From contig NZ_FNBH01000004.1 of assembly GCF_900102265.1 (NCBI RefSeq), positions 1-64,000 of the forward strand: DNA of 64,000 nucleotides, in the 5' to 3' direction. Origin of the DNA: Epilithonimonas hungarica. Lineage in GTDB: Bacteria; Bacteroidota; Bacteroidia; Flavobacteriales; Weeksellaceae. Each line of letters begins with the position of its first letter. The stretch's first letter is position 1. This document shows, piece by piece, positions 17,716 through 26,297 of the stretch. The notes beneath the pieces are model-generated. The model saw only the letters and a list, made by a program, of their open reading frames with translations, made no database searches and had not been told where the DNA came from. The position numbers were made by a program, and so were the translations under genes.

Positions 17716-20700
17716 ATGGAAAAAGGATTCGCAGGACGTATTGCCGAGTTTTTCATCAATTCAAAATTAACCATTTTACTGATGGTCGCATTGATGATTA
17801 TTGGCGTATACAGTTCGACATTAATACCAAGAGAAGAAGAACCGCAGATTATCATCCCGATGGCGGATGTAATGGTCGGTTATCCCGGAGCCAACCCGAA
17901 GGAGGTTGAAAGCCGTGTGGTAAAACCTCTGGAAAAATTGATTTCCAATATCAAGGGTGTAGAGCATATCCATTCGATGGCGATGAATGGGCAGGCAATG
18001 ATTATCGTTCAGTTTTATGTAGGAGAAGATACAGAACGTTCGTATGTAAAGCTCTATGATGAGCTGATGAAGAATAAAAACATCTTCCCGAAAGAGGTGA
18101 TGGAACCGATGGTGAAAACCCGCTCCATTGATGATGTCCCGATGCTCGGATTAACGTTGTGGAGTGATAATGCTAATTACAATGATTTTCAGCTTCGGCA
18201 GATTGGAGAAGAATTATCTTCGGAAATCAAAAAAATAAAAGATGTTTCCCTTACCAAAGTAATCGGAGGGAGAAACCGCCAGCTTTCCGTGATTTTGGAT
18301 AAAGATAAAATGGCTGAACTGAATGTGGACGCACTTTCTGTAATGCAGATGATTCAGGCGAATAACGGAAGTTCACAATCCGGGAAATTTGATTCAGGGG
18401 ATTCAGAATATCTTCTGACGACGGGACAATTCCTGAACTCTGCGGAAGATGTAGAAAATCTGGTTATCGGAACTTCTCAGAGTATGCCGGTGTATCTGAA
18501 ACAGGTGGCAATTATAAAAGATGGTGCTTCTGACCCTGCCAATTATGTAAGTTTCGGGTACGGAAATGCAGTAGAAAACGGTAAGAAATTTAAGTCAGAA
18601 TATCCTGCGGTTACCGTTTCAGTTTCGAAAGTAAAAGGCGCTGATGCAATGAAAATCTCCGAGCAGATTCTTACCAAAGTTGATGAGTTAAAGAAAAATC
18701 TCATTCCGAATGATGTGCATATAGAGGTCACCAGAAATTATGGGGAAACCGCCTCACACAAAGTTTCTGAGTTGTTGATGCACCTTGGTGTCGCGATTTT
18801 GGCAGTAACTGTTCTGGTAATGCTGGCAATGGGTTGGCGAGGAGGTTTGGTAGTATTCTTTTCGGTTCCGCTGACGTTTGCTTTAACGTTGTTCAGCTAC
18901 TATATTTTGGGATATACATTAAATAGAATCACGCTTTTTGCTTTGGTTTTTGTGGTCGGAATTGTGGTGGATGACAGTATTATTATCGCTGAAAATATGC
19001 ACAGGCATTTTCATATGAAGAAACTGCCGTTCAAGCAGGCCGCGATTTATGCCATTAATGAGGTCGGAAATCCTACCATTTTAGCAACATTTACAGTAAT
19101 TGCTGCGATTCTTCCGATGGCTTTCGTAAGCGGAATGATGGGACCATATATGTCGCCAATGCCGATTGGAGCTTCTATTGCAATGCTACTTTCGCTTTTT
19201 GTTGCCTTAACGGTAACACCGTATCTCGGATATCATTTATTAAAAGTGAAAGATAGTCAGGAACATAAAGAAGAACAAGGTCTGGAAACCAACAGAATTT
19301 ATAAAATCTATAAAAAAATTGAGCAGCCACTTTTAGATTCGAAATCAAAAAGATGGACAATGATGGCGGTTACAGTAGTTTTATTATTGATTTCCGTGAT
19401 GGCATTTTTCACGAAATGGGTGGCGGTAAAAATGCTTCCTTTTGATAATAAAAATGAAATTCAGGTTGTCATTGATATGACTGAAGGAACAACGCTGGAA
19501 AGAACTTCTGCCGTTACTCAGGATATTGCACAATACCTGAAAACTGTTCCTGAGGTGGTCAACTATCAGAATTATGTAGGTTCTTCTGCACCAATAACGT
19601 TCAATGGATTGGTTCGTCATTATAATATGCGTGGAAGTAGTAATACCGCAGATATTCAGGTTAATCTTCTGCACAAGGAAGACCGTGATAAACAAAGCCA
19701 CGATGTTGCTAAAAATATTCGTCCGGAAATTCAGAAAATTGCTGCCAAATACGGAGCTAATGTAAAAGTGGTGGAAGTTCCCCCGGGGCCACCGGTTCTA
19801 TCAACTATTGTAGCAGAAATCTACGGACCTGACTACGAAGGCCAGATAAAAGTAGCGAAACAGGTGGAAGACATTCTGAAGAAAACCGATGATGTCGTGG
19901 ATATCGACTGGATGGTGGAAGCGCCTCAAAAAGAATTTAAGCTTGTTCCGGATAAAGAAAAAGCAATGCTGAACGGCGTGGCACCACAACAGATTGTCGG
20001 GAATATGACGTATCTGATGGGAGAATATCCGATTGGAAACCTTTACGATGAAAAATCCAATGACCCTGTGGATATTGTAATGAAGCTGAAAAATGCTGAT
20101 AAATCTATGATTCAGGATATCACAGGTTTAAAAATCAAAGGACAGATGGGAATGGTTCCTGCGAGCGATTTGGTAAAAGTAGAAGAAAAAGAACTCGATA
20201 AAACCATTTACAGAAAAGACCAAAAGAGGGTGGTGTACGTTCTTGCCGATATGGCGGGGAAATTGGAAAGTCCGGCTTATGCGATTCTCGGAATGGACGA
20301 AAAGCTAAAAAAAATCCAGCTTCCGAATGGATATTCAATGAATGAATTGTATATGAACCAACCGGAAGATGAAAGTAATTACACTGTAAAATGGGACGGA
20401 GAATGGCAAATCACTTTAGAAGTTTTCCGTGATTTGGGAACTGCTTTTGCGGTTGTGATTATCATCATTTATATGCTGATTGTCGGCTGGTTTCAAAACT
20501 TTAAAACACCAATCGTGATGATGGTTGCCATTCCGCTTTCACTCATTGGAATTGTTTTAGGACACTGGCTTTTAGGAGCGTTCTTTACAGCAACTTCTTT
20601 TATCGGAATGATTGCTTTAGCAGGTGTAATGGTAAGAAACTCAGTTCTTTTGATTGATTTTATAGAAATTCGTCTGAAAGAAGGAATTCCTATGAAACAG

Positions 20701-20943
20701 GCAATTATTGAAGCTGGAGCGGTAAGAACAACGCCAATTTTATTAACGACAGGAGCAGTTGTAATTGGAGCGGTTATCATCCTTTTTGACCCTATTTTCC
20801 AAGGATTGGCAATTTCATTGGTATTCGGAGCGATTGTTTCTACGTTGCTTACATTGGTGGTTGTTCCGTTGGTGTATTACGCAACCGAAAAGAAAAAATG
20901 GGAGAAAAATACTACCATTAAGAAAGAAAATTTTGAAGAATAA
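17716..20943 (+). CDS. RND efflux permease (AcrB/MdtB-like superfamily)
   Basis: The 1075-residue inner membrane pump has twelve transmembrane segments in two repeats and two large periplasmic loops. It starts MEKGFAGRIAEFFINSKLT. The TM4 signature LVFVVGIVVDDSIIIAENMHRH carries the Asp pair of the proton relay. It resembles the subgroup annotated as efflux RND transporter permease, often found with HlyD and TolC in Bacteroidota, rather than the heavy-metal (CzcA) group represented at 4735-9078. With the CRP-like promoter it may export a sulfur-linked toxic compound; that is inference. Confidence 0.93.
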   Translation: MEKGFAGRIAEFFINSKLTILLMVALMIIGVYSSTLIPREEEPQIIIPMADVMVGYPGANPKEVESRVVKPLEKLISNIKGVEHIHSMAMNGQAMIIVQFYVGEDTERSYVKLYDELMKNKNIFPKEVMEPMVKTRSIDDVPMLGLTLWSDNANYNDFQLRQIGEELSSEIKKIKDVSLTKVIGGRNRQLSVILDKDKMAELNVDALSVMQMIQANNGSSQSGKFDSGDSEYLLTTGQFLNSAEDVENLVIGTSQSMPVYLKQVAIIKDGASDPANYVSFGYGNAVENGKKFKSEYPAVTVSVSKVKGADAMKISEQILTKVDELKKNLIPNDVHIEVTRNYGETASHKVSELLMHLGVAILAVTVLVMLAMGWRGGLVVFFSVPLTFALTLFSYYILGYTLNRITLFALVFVVGIVVDDSIIIAENMHRHFHMKKLPFKQAAIYAINEVGNPTILATFTVIAAILPMAFVSGMMGPYMSPMPIGASIAMLLSLFVALTVTPYLGYHLLKVKDSQEHKEEQGLETNRIYKIYKKIEQPLLDSKSKRWTMMAVTVVLLLISVMAFFTKWVAVKMLPFDNKNEIQVVIDMTEGTTLERTSAVTQDIAQYLKTVPEVVNYQNYVGSSAPITFNGLVRHYNMRGSSNTADIQVNLLHKEDRDKQSHDVAKNIRPEIQKIAAKYGANVKVVEVPPGPPVLSTIVAEIYGPDYEGQIKVAKQVEDILKKTDDVVDIDWMVEAPQKEFKLVPDKEKAMLNGVAPQQIVGNMTYLMGEYPIGNLYDEKSNDPVDIVMKLKNADKSMIQDITGLKIKGQMGMVPASDLVKVEEKELDKTIYRKDQKRVVYVLADMAGKLESPAYAILGMDEKLKKIQLPNGYSMNELYMNQPEDESNYTVKWDGEWQITLEVFRDLGTAFAVVIIIIYMLIVGWFQNFKTPIVMMVAIPLSLIGIVLGHWLLGAFFTATSFIGMIALAGVMVRNSVLLIDFIEIRLKEGIPMKQAIIEAGAVRTTPILLTTGAVVIGAVIILFDPIFQGLAISLVFGAIVSTLLTLVVVPLVYYATEKKKWEKNTTIKKENFEE

Positions 20944-20950
20944 CATCATT

Positions 20951-20983
20951 AAACCTCACAGGATTTAAAAGCTTGTGAGGTTT
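20951..20983. terminator. Hairpin after the RND gene
   Basis: AAACCTCACA pairs with TGTGAGGTTT around a 13-nt loop, just after the RND stop. There is only a short T run, so it may attenuate transcription rather than end it before the next three small genes. Confidence 0.5.
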
Positions 20984-21003
20984 CAAAAAAATCAAAAAAA
21001 CTT

Positions 21004-21309
21004 ATGAAATTATTATTAATTACAGCCATAGAAGAATTTGAAAACGATGTCATCAATATTCTTAAACATTCGGGAGTGAAGTCTTTTTCGTATCAATCTG
21101 TAAAAGGATATAGAAATGATGAAAACGAAATGAGCAATTGGTTCGGAAAAGATGAAATTGCTGTCAATTCTCTACTTTTTACGGTTTTTTCCGATTGCAA
21201 TTGTGTTGATGATATTTACAAAAATGTCAACGAATTTAATCAAAAACAGAAAACCGTTTCTCAGATTCATATAGCAACGATAAATTTGGAAAATGAAAAT
21301 TTTAAGTAA
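21004..21309 (+). CDS. PII-like small cytoplasmic protein
   Basis: The 101-residue protein resembles GlnB/PII-like and DUF3240-type ferredoxin-fold proteins: a beta strand MKLLLITAIEEFENDVINILKHSGVKSFSYQSVKGYR, a loop rich in acidic residues, and a second beta-alpha unit ending in TVSQIHIATINLENENFK. It has a lone CNC pair (DCNCVDD). PII-like proteins beside RND pumps in Bacteroidota may monitor metal or redox state. It overlaps the next gene by 17 bases. The family call is by resemblance only. Confidence 0.55.
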   Translation: MKLLLITAIEEFENDVINILKHSGVKSFSYQSVKGYRNDENEMSNWFGKDEIAVNSLLFTVFSDCNCVDDIYKNVNEFNQKQKTVSQIHIATINLENENFK

Positions 21310-21484
21310 AAAAATAATGGTATCACTTATCGGAGCTTTTCTGGGAGGAGTTGCAGGTTATCTGTATTATTACTTCATCGGTTGCAGTACAGGAAGTTGT
21401 ACAATCACTTCTCGGCCTTTCAACAGTATTACTTATGGTGCCATAATGGGCTATCTGTTGGCTTCAGTTTTTGAGAAAAAGTAA
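21293..21484 (+). CDS. DUF6132-type small membrane protein with paired Cys
   Basis: This 63-residue protein has two transmembrane segments joined by a loop carrying CSTGSC, then PFNSITYGAIMGYL. It matches the small Bacteroidota family annotated DUF6132. The Cys pair facing the periplasm or cytoplasm suggests thiol or metal chemistry. Similar CC/C motifs recur in the small membrane protein at 31047-31283, which supports a shared theme of sulfur transfer. It overlaps the preceding gene by 17 bases, so translation is coupled. Confidence 0.75.
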   Translation: MKILSKKIMVSLIGAFLGGVAGYLYYYFIGCSTGSCTITSRPFNSITYGAIMGYLLASVFEKK

Positions 21485-21509
21485 AAAAAATCAATAAAAA
21501 ATATAAAAT

Positions 21510-21716
21510 ATGCAAACAAGAATAGTACACGCAATAGCAGGAACCATTATTTTAGTAAGTTTATTATTAGGAATTTATGTCAATCAGAATTGGCTTTGGC
21601 TTACAGGATTTGTAGGAGTCAATATGTGGATTCATGCGCTAACCAACTGGTGTCTGATGTATATGATTCTCAATAGGCTCGGTGTTAAAAAAGACGGCGG
21701 AAGTTGTTCCCTGTAA
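21510..21716 (+). CDS. DUF2892 (YgaP-like) small membrane protein
   Basis: The 68-residue protein has two transmembrane segments (AIAGTIILVSLLLGIYV and WLTGFVGVNMWIHALTNWCLMYMIL) and ends in GGSCSL. The sequence around GFVGVNMWIHALTNWC fits DUF2892, the membrane domain that follows rhodanese in E. coli YgaP. It is the last gene before a terminator. A role in membrane-linked sulfane sulfur handling is likely but not proven. Confidence 0.8.
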   Translation: MQTRIVHAIAGTIILVSLLLGIYVNQNWLWLTGFVGVNMWIHALTNWCLMYMILNRLGVKKDGGSCSL

Positions 21717-21730
21717 ACTCTTTTAAATTA

Positions 21731-21763
21731 TAAACCCTTTCATTATCTTAGTGGAAGGGTTTA
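21731..21763 (+). terminator. Terminator after the DUF2892 gene
   Basis: TAAACCCTT pairs with AAGGGTTTA, followed by a T-rich tract. It lies between the efflux operon and the AraC gene. Confidence 0.7.
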
Positions 21764-21782
21764 TTTTATTGTTTCAACTTCT

Positions 21783-22658
21783 ATGAATATACCATTACTT
21801 AAGTCCTGTGATATCCAGAAAAGGGATAATCAGAAGAATAATTTTGCGGTACACAATCTCAGTGAGCTTGTGAAAGAAGATTTGTATATCCCAAAAACGC
21901 CTCACAAACATTCTTTTTTTCAGATTCTTTATGTAAGCAGGGGTGCAGGAATTCATTATGTGGATTTCCAGGAATGGGAAATAGAGGATGGGACAATTTT
22001 TTTTCTTAGCCCTGGTCAGGTGCATAACCTTAGATTTACTTCCAAAAATCCGGAAGGGATTATGATAAATTTCAATGAAGATTTTTTTAACGATTTTTTG
22101 TCTCAGAAAGATTTTATCAATTCTCTGCCGGTATTCAGTAAAAGTGGTAAATATGGCTTCCGCAAGGTCGACAGTTGTAAAAGTGAACTGGAATCTACTA
22201 TTGCAAAGATTTTAAAAGTAATTAAATATGATTCCTTATATAAAAAACAATTTATTCAGACGCTTGTTCTTGAAATAGTTCTGATGATTGCCATTAAGAC
22301 TAAAGATGAAAATCCGGAAAATGAAATCATAAGCAATAATTATCTTCTCGTAAAATTTGAGAAATTGCTGGAGAAATATTTTATGGAAGCTCATCACCCG
22401 AAATTTTATGCCGCGCATCTTTCTGTTACGTCCAATTATCTTAATACCCTGTGCAAAAAGTTAACGGGGAAAACTGTGGGCGAAGTAATCAGAAGCAGGA
22501 TTGTTCTTGAGGCAAAACGTCTGTTAGTTAATTCGGAATATACCATTTCTCAGATTGCTTATGAATTGTATTTTGAAGACAATTCCTATTTTACAAAATT
22601 CTTTAAAGCCAATACAGGACTCACCCCGGCGGAATTCCGTAAATCGATAAATAAGTAA
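21783..22658 (+). CDS. AraC-family transcriptional regulator
   Basis: The 291-residue regulator has an N-terminal cupin sensor (HKHSFFQILYVSRGAGIHYVDFQEWEIEDGTIFFLSPGQVHNL) and a C-terminal double HTH: first helix pair AAHLSVTSNYLNTLCKKLTGKTVGEVI, second ISQIAYELYFEDNSYFTKFFKANTGLTPAEFRK. It lies 64 bp upstream of the cytochrome bd operon on the same strand and is its most likely regulator, though proximity is the only evidence. Confidence 0.9.
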   Translation: MNIPLLKSCDIQKRDNQKNNFAVHNLSELVKEDLYIPKTPHKHSFFQILYVSRGAGIHYVDFQEWEIEDGTIFFLSPGQVHNLRFTSKNPEGIMINFNEDFFNDFLSQKDFINSLPVFSKSGKYGFRKVDSCKSELESTIAKILKVIKYDSLYKKQFIQTLVLEIVLMIAIKTKDENPENEIISNNYLLVKFEKLLEKYFMEAHHPKFYAAHLSVTSNYLNTLCKKLTGKTVGEVIRSRIVLEAKRLLVNSEYTISQIAYELYFEDNSYFTKFFKANTGLTPAEFRKSINK

Positions 22659-22710
22659 AAATTACCATTTTTCCCTTTTTTACTTCCATAATATCATAAG
22701 TGTCTGTGAG

Positions 22711-22718
22711 TAAATTTG
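22711..22718 (+). promoter_or_regulatory. Candidate -7 box (TAAATTTG) of the cytochrome bd operon
   Basis: TAAATTTG matches TAnnTTTG. Transcription would begin near 22723-22725, which favours one of the downstream ATG codons (22738 or 22744) as the start of the first gene. No CRP-like site is seen at the 36.5-bp distance used by the sulfur promoters. Confidence 0.45.
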
Positions 22719-22722
22719 TTGT

Positions 22723-22992
22723 GTGAAAAACAATCACATGATAATGGTGTTACGCAATATGCTCAGTTTTATCCTTTATCCATTTCGGGAACTCATTAAG
22801 CTTTACCAATATGGTTTCAGTATGATGTCAAAAGAAAGCCGGACACTTTGGGTGATTGCAGTAATAAAGCTCATTATTATGTTCGGAATACTGAAAATAT
22901 TCTTTTTTAGAGACTATTTAAAAACAGAATTTAAGAATGACGAACAAAGAATAGAATATCTCCAGAAGAATTTTACAGAAATCAAAAAATAG
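22723..22992 (+). CDS. DUF4492 protein, accessory to cytochrome bd
   Basis: The 89-residue protein (GTG start; ATG at 22738 or 22744 is equally possible) carries an amphipathic N-terminus and one transmembrane segment (TLWVIAVIKLIIMFGILKIFFF), followed by a charged tail. DUF4492 proteins are found directly upstream of cydA in many Bacteroidota, as here (16 bp gap). It probably aids assembly or stability of the bd oxidase; its exact role is not established. Confidence 0.8.
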   Translation: MKNNHMIMVLRNMLSFILYPFRELIKLYQYGFSMMSKESRTLWVIAVIKLIIMFGILKIFFFRDYLKTEFKNDEQRIEYLQKNFTEIKK

Positions 22993-23007
22993 AAAAATTA
23001 CAATATT

Positions 23008-24543
23008 ATGAATCATATAGACTGGGAACTGATCAATTGGTCGAGAGCACAGTTTGCACTGACTGCGATGTACCATTGGATTTTTGTGCCGCTTACTTTG
23101 GGTATCACTTTTATGATTGCCATAATGGAAACCATTTATCTGAAAACCCAGGATGAAAAGTGGAAGTCGATTACTAAATTCTGGATGAAGGTTTTCGGAA
23201 TTAATTTTGCCATCGGTGTAGCCACCGGACTCATTATGGAATTCGAGTTCGGAACCAACTGGAGCAATTATTCTTGGTTTGTAGGTGATATTTTCGGAGC
23301 TCCATTAGCCATTGAAGGCATTATGGCGTTCTTTATGGAAAGTACATTTATTGCTGTGATGTTTTTCGGTTGGGACAGAGTGAGTCCGAAATTTCATTTG
23401 CTTTCGAGCTGGCTGGTTGCAATTGGCTCCAACCTTTCCGCATTGTGGATTTTGGTAGCCAATGGCTGGATGCAGAATCCCACAGGAACGAGTTTTAACC
23501 CGGATACGATGCGGAACGAAATGATAGATTTCTGGGCTGTGCTCTTCAATCCGGTTGCAGTAAATAAATTTCTTCACACCGTCATTTCCTCTTATATTGT
23601 TTCGGCTCTGTTTGTGGTGGGAATCAGCGCCTGGTATTTACTGAAACGGAGAGATATTGTTTTAGCAAAAAGAAGTATGCTTGTTGCTTCCGTTTTCGGG
23701 CTTTTAGCCACTATCGGAACATTCTGGAGTGGTGACGAATCGGCAAGACAGGTGGCTGCGACCCAACCAATGAAACTTGCTGCAATGGAAGGCTTGTACA
23801 AAGGCGACCGTGAAGCTCCCTTGATTGCCATGGGAATTTTTGGAGAACAGGAAAATACCATTCATAAAAGAGAAAAATTTATTGTTGAATTCAAAATTCC
23901 AAAGGCTTTATCTTATCTCGCATTTTTGGATTCCGATAAGTTTGTTCCTGGTATTGATGATTTGGTACACGGAAATCCTAAAGAACGCGTACGTTCTTTT
24001 CAGGAAAGAATCGATAGCGGAAAAATGGCCATAGATGCATTAGGAAATTATGTGAAAGCCAAAAAATACGGAGATTTAAATACAATTGAGAATGAACTCA
24101 AAACTTTCCGTACGCATGAAAAAGATTTTGGCTATGGTTATTACTTCGGGAAAAATCCACACACGCTGATTCCGAATGTGAAAATGAGTTTCTATGCATT
24201 CCACATTATGGTCATTCTCGGGACTTATTTTCTGGTGCTCTTCATCATTCTATTTGTTAAAACTCTGAGGGGAAAGTTAGACAAAAGCCGTGGCTTACTG
24301 AGATTGACTTTATGGAGTATTCCTTTGGGTTATATTGCTTCGCAATCGGGATGGATTGTTGCCGAAGTCGGAAGGCAACCTTGGACGATTCAGAATCTGC
24401 TGCCGAATATCGCTGCCGTTTCTCAAATTGATGCCTTCAGCGTACAGATCACATTTTTCCTTTTCCTTATCATTTTCACCACTTTGCTGATTGCCGAAAT
24501 CAAAATTATGCTTTCCGCCATCAAAAAAGGAACTGAACATTAA
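23008..24543 (+). CDS. cydA: Cytochrome bd ubiquinol/menaquinol oxidase subunit I
   Basis: The 511-residue subunit I has about nine transmembrane helices. The N-terminal RAQFALTAMYHWIFVPLTLG holds the His that ligates haem b595. The Q loop region lies near KFIVEFKIPKALSYLAFLDSDKFVPGIDDL, and GWIVAEVGRQPW is the conserved C-terminal motif. It oxidises quinol and reduces O2 without proton pumping. Bd oxidases resist sulfide better than haem-copper oxidases, which fits the neighbouring sulfide genes. Subunit II follows after 17 bases. Confidence 0.97.
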   Translation: MNHIDWELINWSRAQFALTAMYHWIFVPLTLGITFMIAIMETIYLKTQDEKWKSITKFWMKVFGINFAIGVATGLIMEFEFGTNWSNYSWFVGDIFGAPLAIEGIMAFFMESTFIAVMFFGWDRVSPKFHLLSSWLVAIGSNLSALWILVANGWMQNPTGTSFNPDTMRNEMIDFWAVLFNPVAVNKFLHTVISSYIVSALFVVGISAWYLLKRRDIVLAKRSMLVASVFGLLATIGTFWSGDESARQVAATQPMKLAAMEGLYKGDREAPLIAMGIFGEQENTIHKREKFIVEFKIPKALSYLAFLDSDKFVPGIDDLVHGNPKERVRSFQERIDSGKMAIDALGNYVKAKKYGDLNTIENELKTFRTHEKDFGYGYYFGKNPHTLIPNVKMSFYAFHIMVILGTYFLVLFIILFVKTLRGKLDKSRGLLRLTLWSIPLGYIASQSGWIVAEVGRQPWTIQNLLPNIAAVSQIDAFSVQITFFLFLIIFTTLLIAEIKIMLSAIKKGTEH

Positions 24544-24560
24544 TTCAAAAAACTAAGATT

Positions 24561-25745
24561 ATGTTTTCATTTTTAGATTATAGCGGGCTGCAACATTATT
24601 GGTGGATTTTGGTTTCACTTTTGGGGGCGCTGTTGGTATTTTTACTTTTCGTGCAAGGTGGTCAATCCTTGATTTATACTTTGGCTTCCAACGAGAAAGA
24701 AAAAACGATGCTTCTAAATTCTACCGGAAGGAAATGGGAAATCACCTTTACAACTTTGGTTACATTTGGAGGTGCATTTTTCGCTTCGTTTCCGTTGTTC
24801 TATTCCACAAGTTTTGGAGGTGCATATTGGGTTTGGATGGCAATTTTATTCGCATTCATTCTTCAGGCGGTTTCCTATGAATTTCGCAGTAAAGCCAATA
24901 ATTTTCTCGGTCATAAAACCTTTGAAGTTTTCCTTTTTCTGAATGGCATTTTAGGAAGCTTGCTTCTCGGAGTTGCGGTTTCTACCTTTTTTACGGGAGC
25001 AGAATTTTCGGTAAATAAAACCAATATTCTGGATATATCTTCATCAAAAATGCCGATTATTTCTGCTTGGGAAACACCTTTCCACGGGTTTGAGGCACTT
25101 TGGACAACCGAAAATCTGGCATTTATTCAGAATATCAGTTTGGGATTGGCGGTGTTTTTCTTGGCAAGAGTTTTAGCCAATCTTTACTTCCAGAATAATA
25201 TTAAAGACAAAAATATCTACAAAAAATCGCAAAAAAGCTTGATTTATAATTCGGTATTATTTTTAATTTTCTTCCTGTTCTGGTTGATACGACTGCTGTT
25301 TTTGGATGGTTTTGCTGTGAATCCTTCCAACGGAAAAGTTTTTATGGAACCGAATAAATACCTTCACAATTTCCTCGAAATGCCGTTGGTTTTAGCCGTA
25401 TTTCTCGTTGGTGTGGTATTGGTTTTGGCGGGAATTGCTGCCAATATGTTCTTCAATAGCAAAAAAGGGATTTGGTTTTCCGGTCTGGGAACAGTTCTTA
25501 CGGTTTGGATGCTTTTTCTGATTGCGGGTTTCAACAATACAGCGTTTTATCCGTCTGCTCACGATTTGCAGAGTTCACTCACAATTTATAATGCCTCTTC
25601 CAGCGAATTTACCTTGAAAACAATGAGCTATGTTTCATTACTGGTTCCATTTGTTGTGGCATATATTGCTTTGGTCTGGAAGAAAATGGATTCTAAAGAA
25701 ATATCTTCTGAAGAGCTTAAGGATTCCGAAAATCATGTTTACTAA
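24561..25745 (+). CDS. cydB: Cytochrome bd oxidase subunit II
   Basis: The 394-residue subunit II has about nine transmembrane helices, starting MFSFLDYSGLQHYWWILVSLLGALLVFLLFVQGG. It contains the cydB-type segment NSTGRKWEITFTTLVTFGGAFFASFPLFYSTSFGGAYW. It pairs with CydA to form the oxidase. A 37-residue membrane protein gene follows 18 bp later. Confidence 0.95.
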   Translation: MFSFLDYSGLQHYWWILVSLLGALLVFLLFVQGGQSLIYTLASNEKEKTMLLNSTGRKWEITFTTLVTFGGAFFASFPLFYSTSFGGAYWVWMAILFAFILQAVSYEFRSKANNFLGHKTFEVFLFLNGILGSLLLGVAVSTFFTGAEFSVNKTNILDISSSKMPIISAWETPFHGFEALWTTENLAFIQNISLGLAVFFLARVLANLYFQNNIKDKNIYKKSQKSLIYNSVLFLIFFLFWLIRLLFLDGFAVNPSNGKVFMEPNKYLHNFLEMPLVLAVFLVGVVLVLAGIAANMFFNSKKGIWFSGLGTVLTVWMLFLIAGFNNTAFYPSAHDLQSSLTIYNASSSEFTLKTMSYVSLLVPFVVAYIALVWKKMDSKEISSEELKDSENHVY

Positions 25746-25763
25746 TTCAAAAAAATTAAAACA

Positions 25764-25877
25764 ATGTATTTCAAAGAAATCTTACAATTCATTTCACTTC
25801 CGGTGGTGATTTATGTGTCTTACCGACTCACATTCTGGCTATTCAAAAAATTAGAAAGAGAAAGGAAGCTCAAATAA
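25764..25877 (+). CDS. 37-residue single-span membrane protein, candidate CydX-like subunit
   Basis: A short frame (ATG at 25764, TAA at 25875-25877) encodes MYFKEILQFISLPVVIYVSY, then RLTFWLFKKLERERKLK. It has one transmembrane segment with a positively charged C-terminus. It lies 18 bp after cydB and 6 bp before the next gene, inside the bd operon. In proteobacteria the small subunit CydX occupies exactly this position and size (about 37 residues). There is no sequence identity to CydX, so it is at most a functional analogue. Confidence 0.7.
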   Translation: MYFKEILQFISLPVVIYVSYRLTFWLFKKLERERKLK

Positions 25878-25883
25878 AAAGTT

Positions 25884-26228
25884 ATGAAAATTATTATTCC
25901 CACCAACGACCGTGAGACCATAGCTGTTCATACCGGAAGATGTAAAGAATTTGGCCTTTATGAAATCGAAAACGAAAATGTAGTTTCTGAATCATTTGTT
26001 CCCAATCCGCATTCGCATCAGGATGAAGGCTGTTGCAAAACGCATTCCGGAGAATATTATCACGACCATAGTAAACTTGTCGAGTTGTTCTCTAAAGGAG
26101 ATTTGTTGATGTATTATGCAATGGGAAAACGTTTGCGTACAGAATTGGAGGACAATGAAATTTCGTTTGAAAAAGCATCATCTGTCAATATTCAAGAGAT
26201 TATTGATGCTGTTTTGAAACAAAAATGA
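25884..26228 (+). CDS. NifX/NifB-type dinitrogenase cofactor-family protein
   Basis: The 114-residue protein begins MKIIIPTNDRETIAVHTGRCKEFGLYEIEN, the fold of the dinitrogenase iron-molybdenum cofactor family (RNase H-like). It has a His/Cys-rich insert, HSHQDEGCCKTHSGEYYHDHSK, that should bind metal. The end, MGKRLRTELEDNEISFEKA, is typical. No other nif gene is present, so it is a stand-alone member, perhaps a metal or Fe-S carrier for the bd oxidase or the sulfur enzymes. It ends just before the CRP-like operator of the SQR gene. Confidence 0.85.
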   Translation: MKIIIPTNDRETIAVHTGRCKEFGLYEIENENVVSESFVPNPHSHQDEGCCKTHSGEYYHDHSKLVELFSKGDLLMYYAMGKRLRTELEDNEISFEKASSVNIQEIIDAVLKQK

Positions 26229-26233
26229 CCTTA

Positions 26234-26278
26234 TGTAATAAAGGTCACATTATAACTCAATCTCACTTATTACATTTA
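26234..26278 (+). promoter_or_regulatory. CRP-like operator plus -7 box (SQR gene)
   Basis: TGTAA-N6-TCACA at 26234-26249 and -7 box TACATTTA at 26271-26278. The distance from centre to box end is again 36.5 bp. The last base of the -7 box is A instead of G, which would make this promoter weaker and more dependent on an activator. Confidence 0.65.
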
Positions 26279-26297
26279 TAATCAAAAAAAAACTAAC

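Noticed and set aside
22674..22718. CRP-like site for the cytochrome bd operon
   Set aside because: At the 36.5-bp distance from TAAATTTG the sequence shows neither half-site; the bd operon does not share the sulfur operator.
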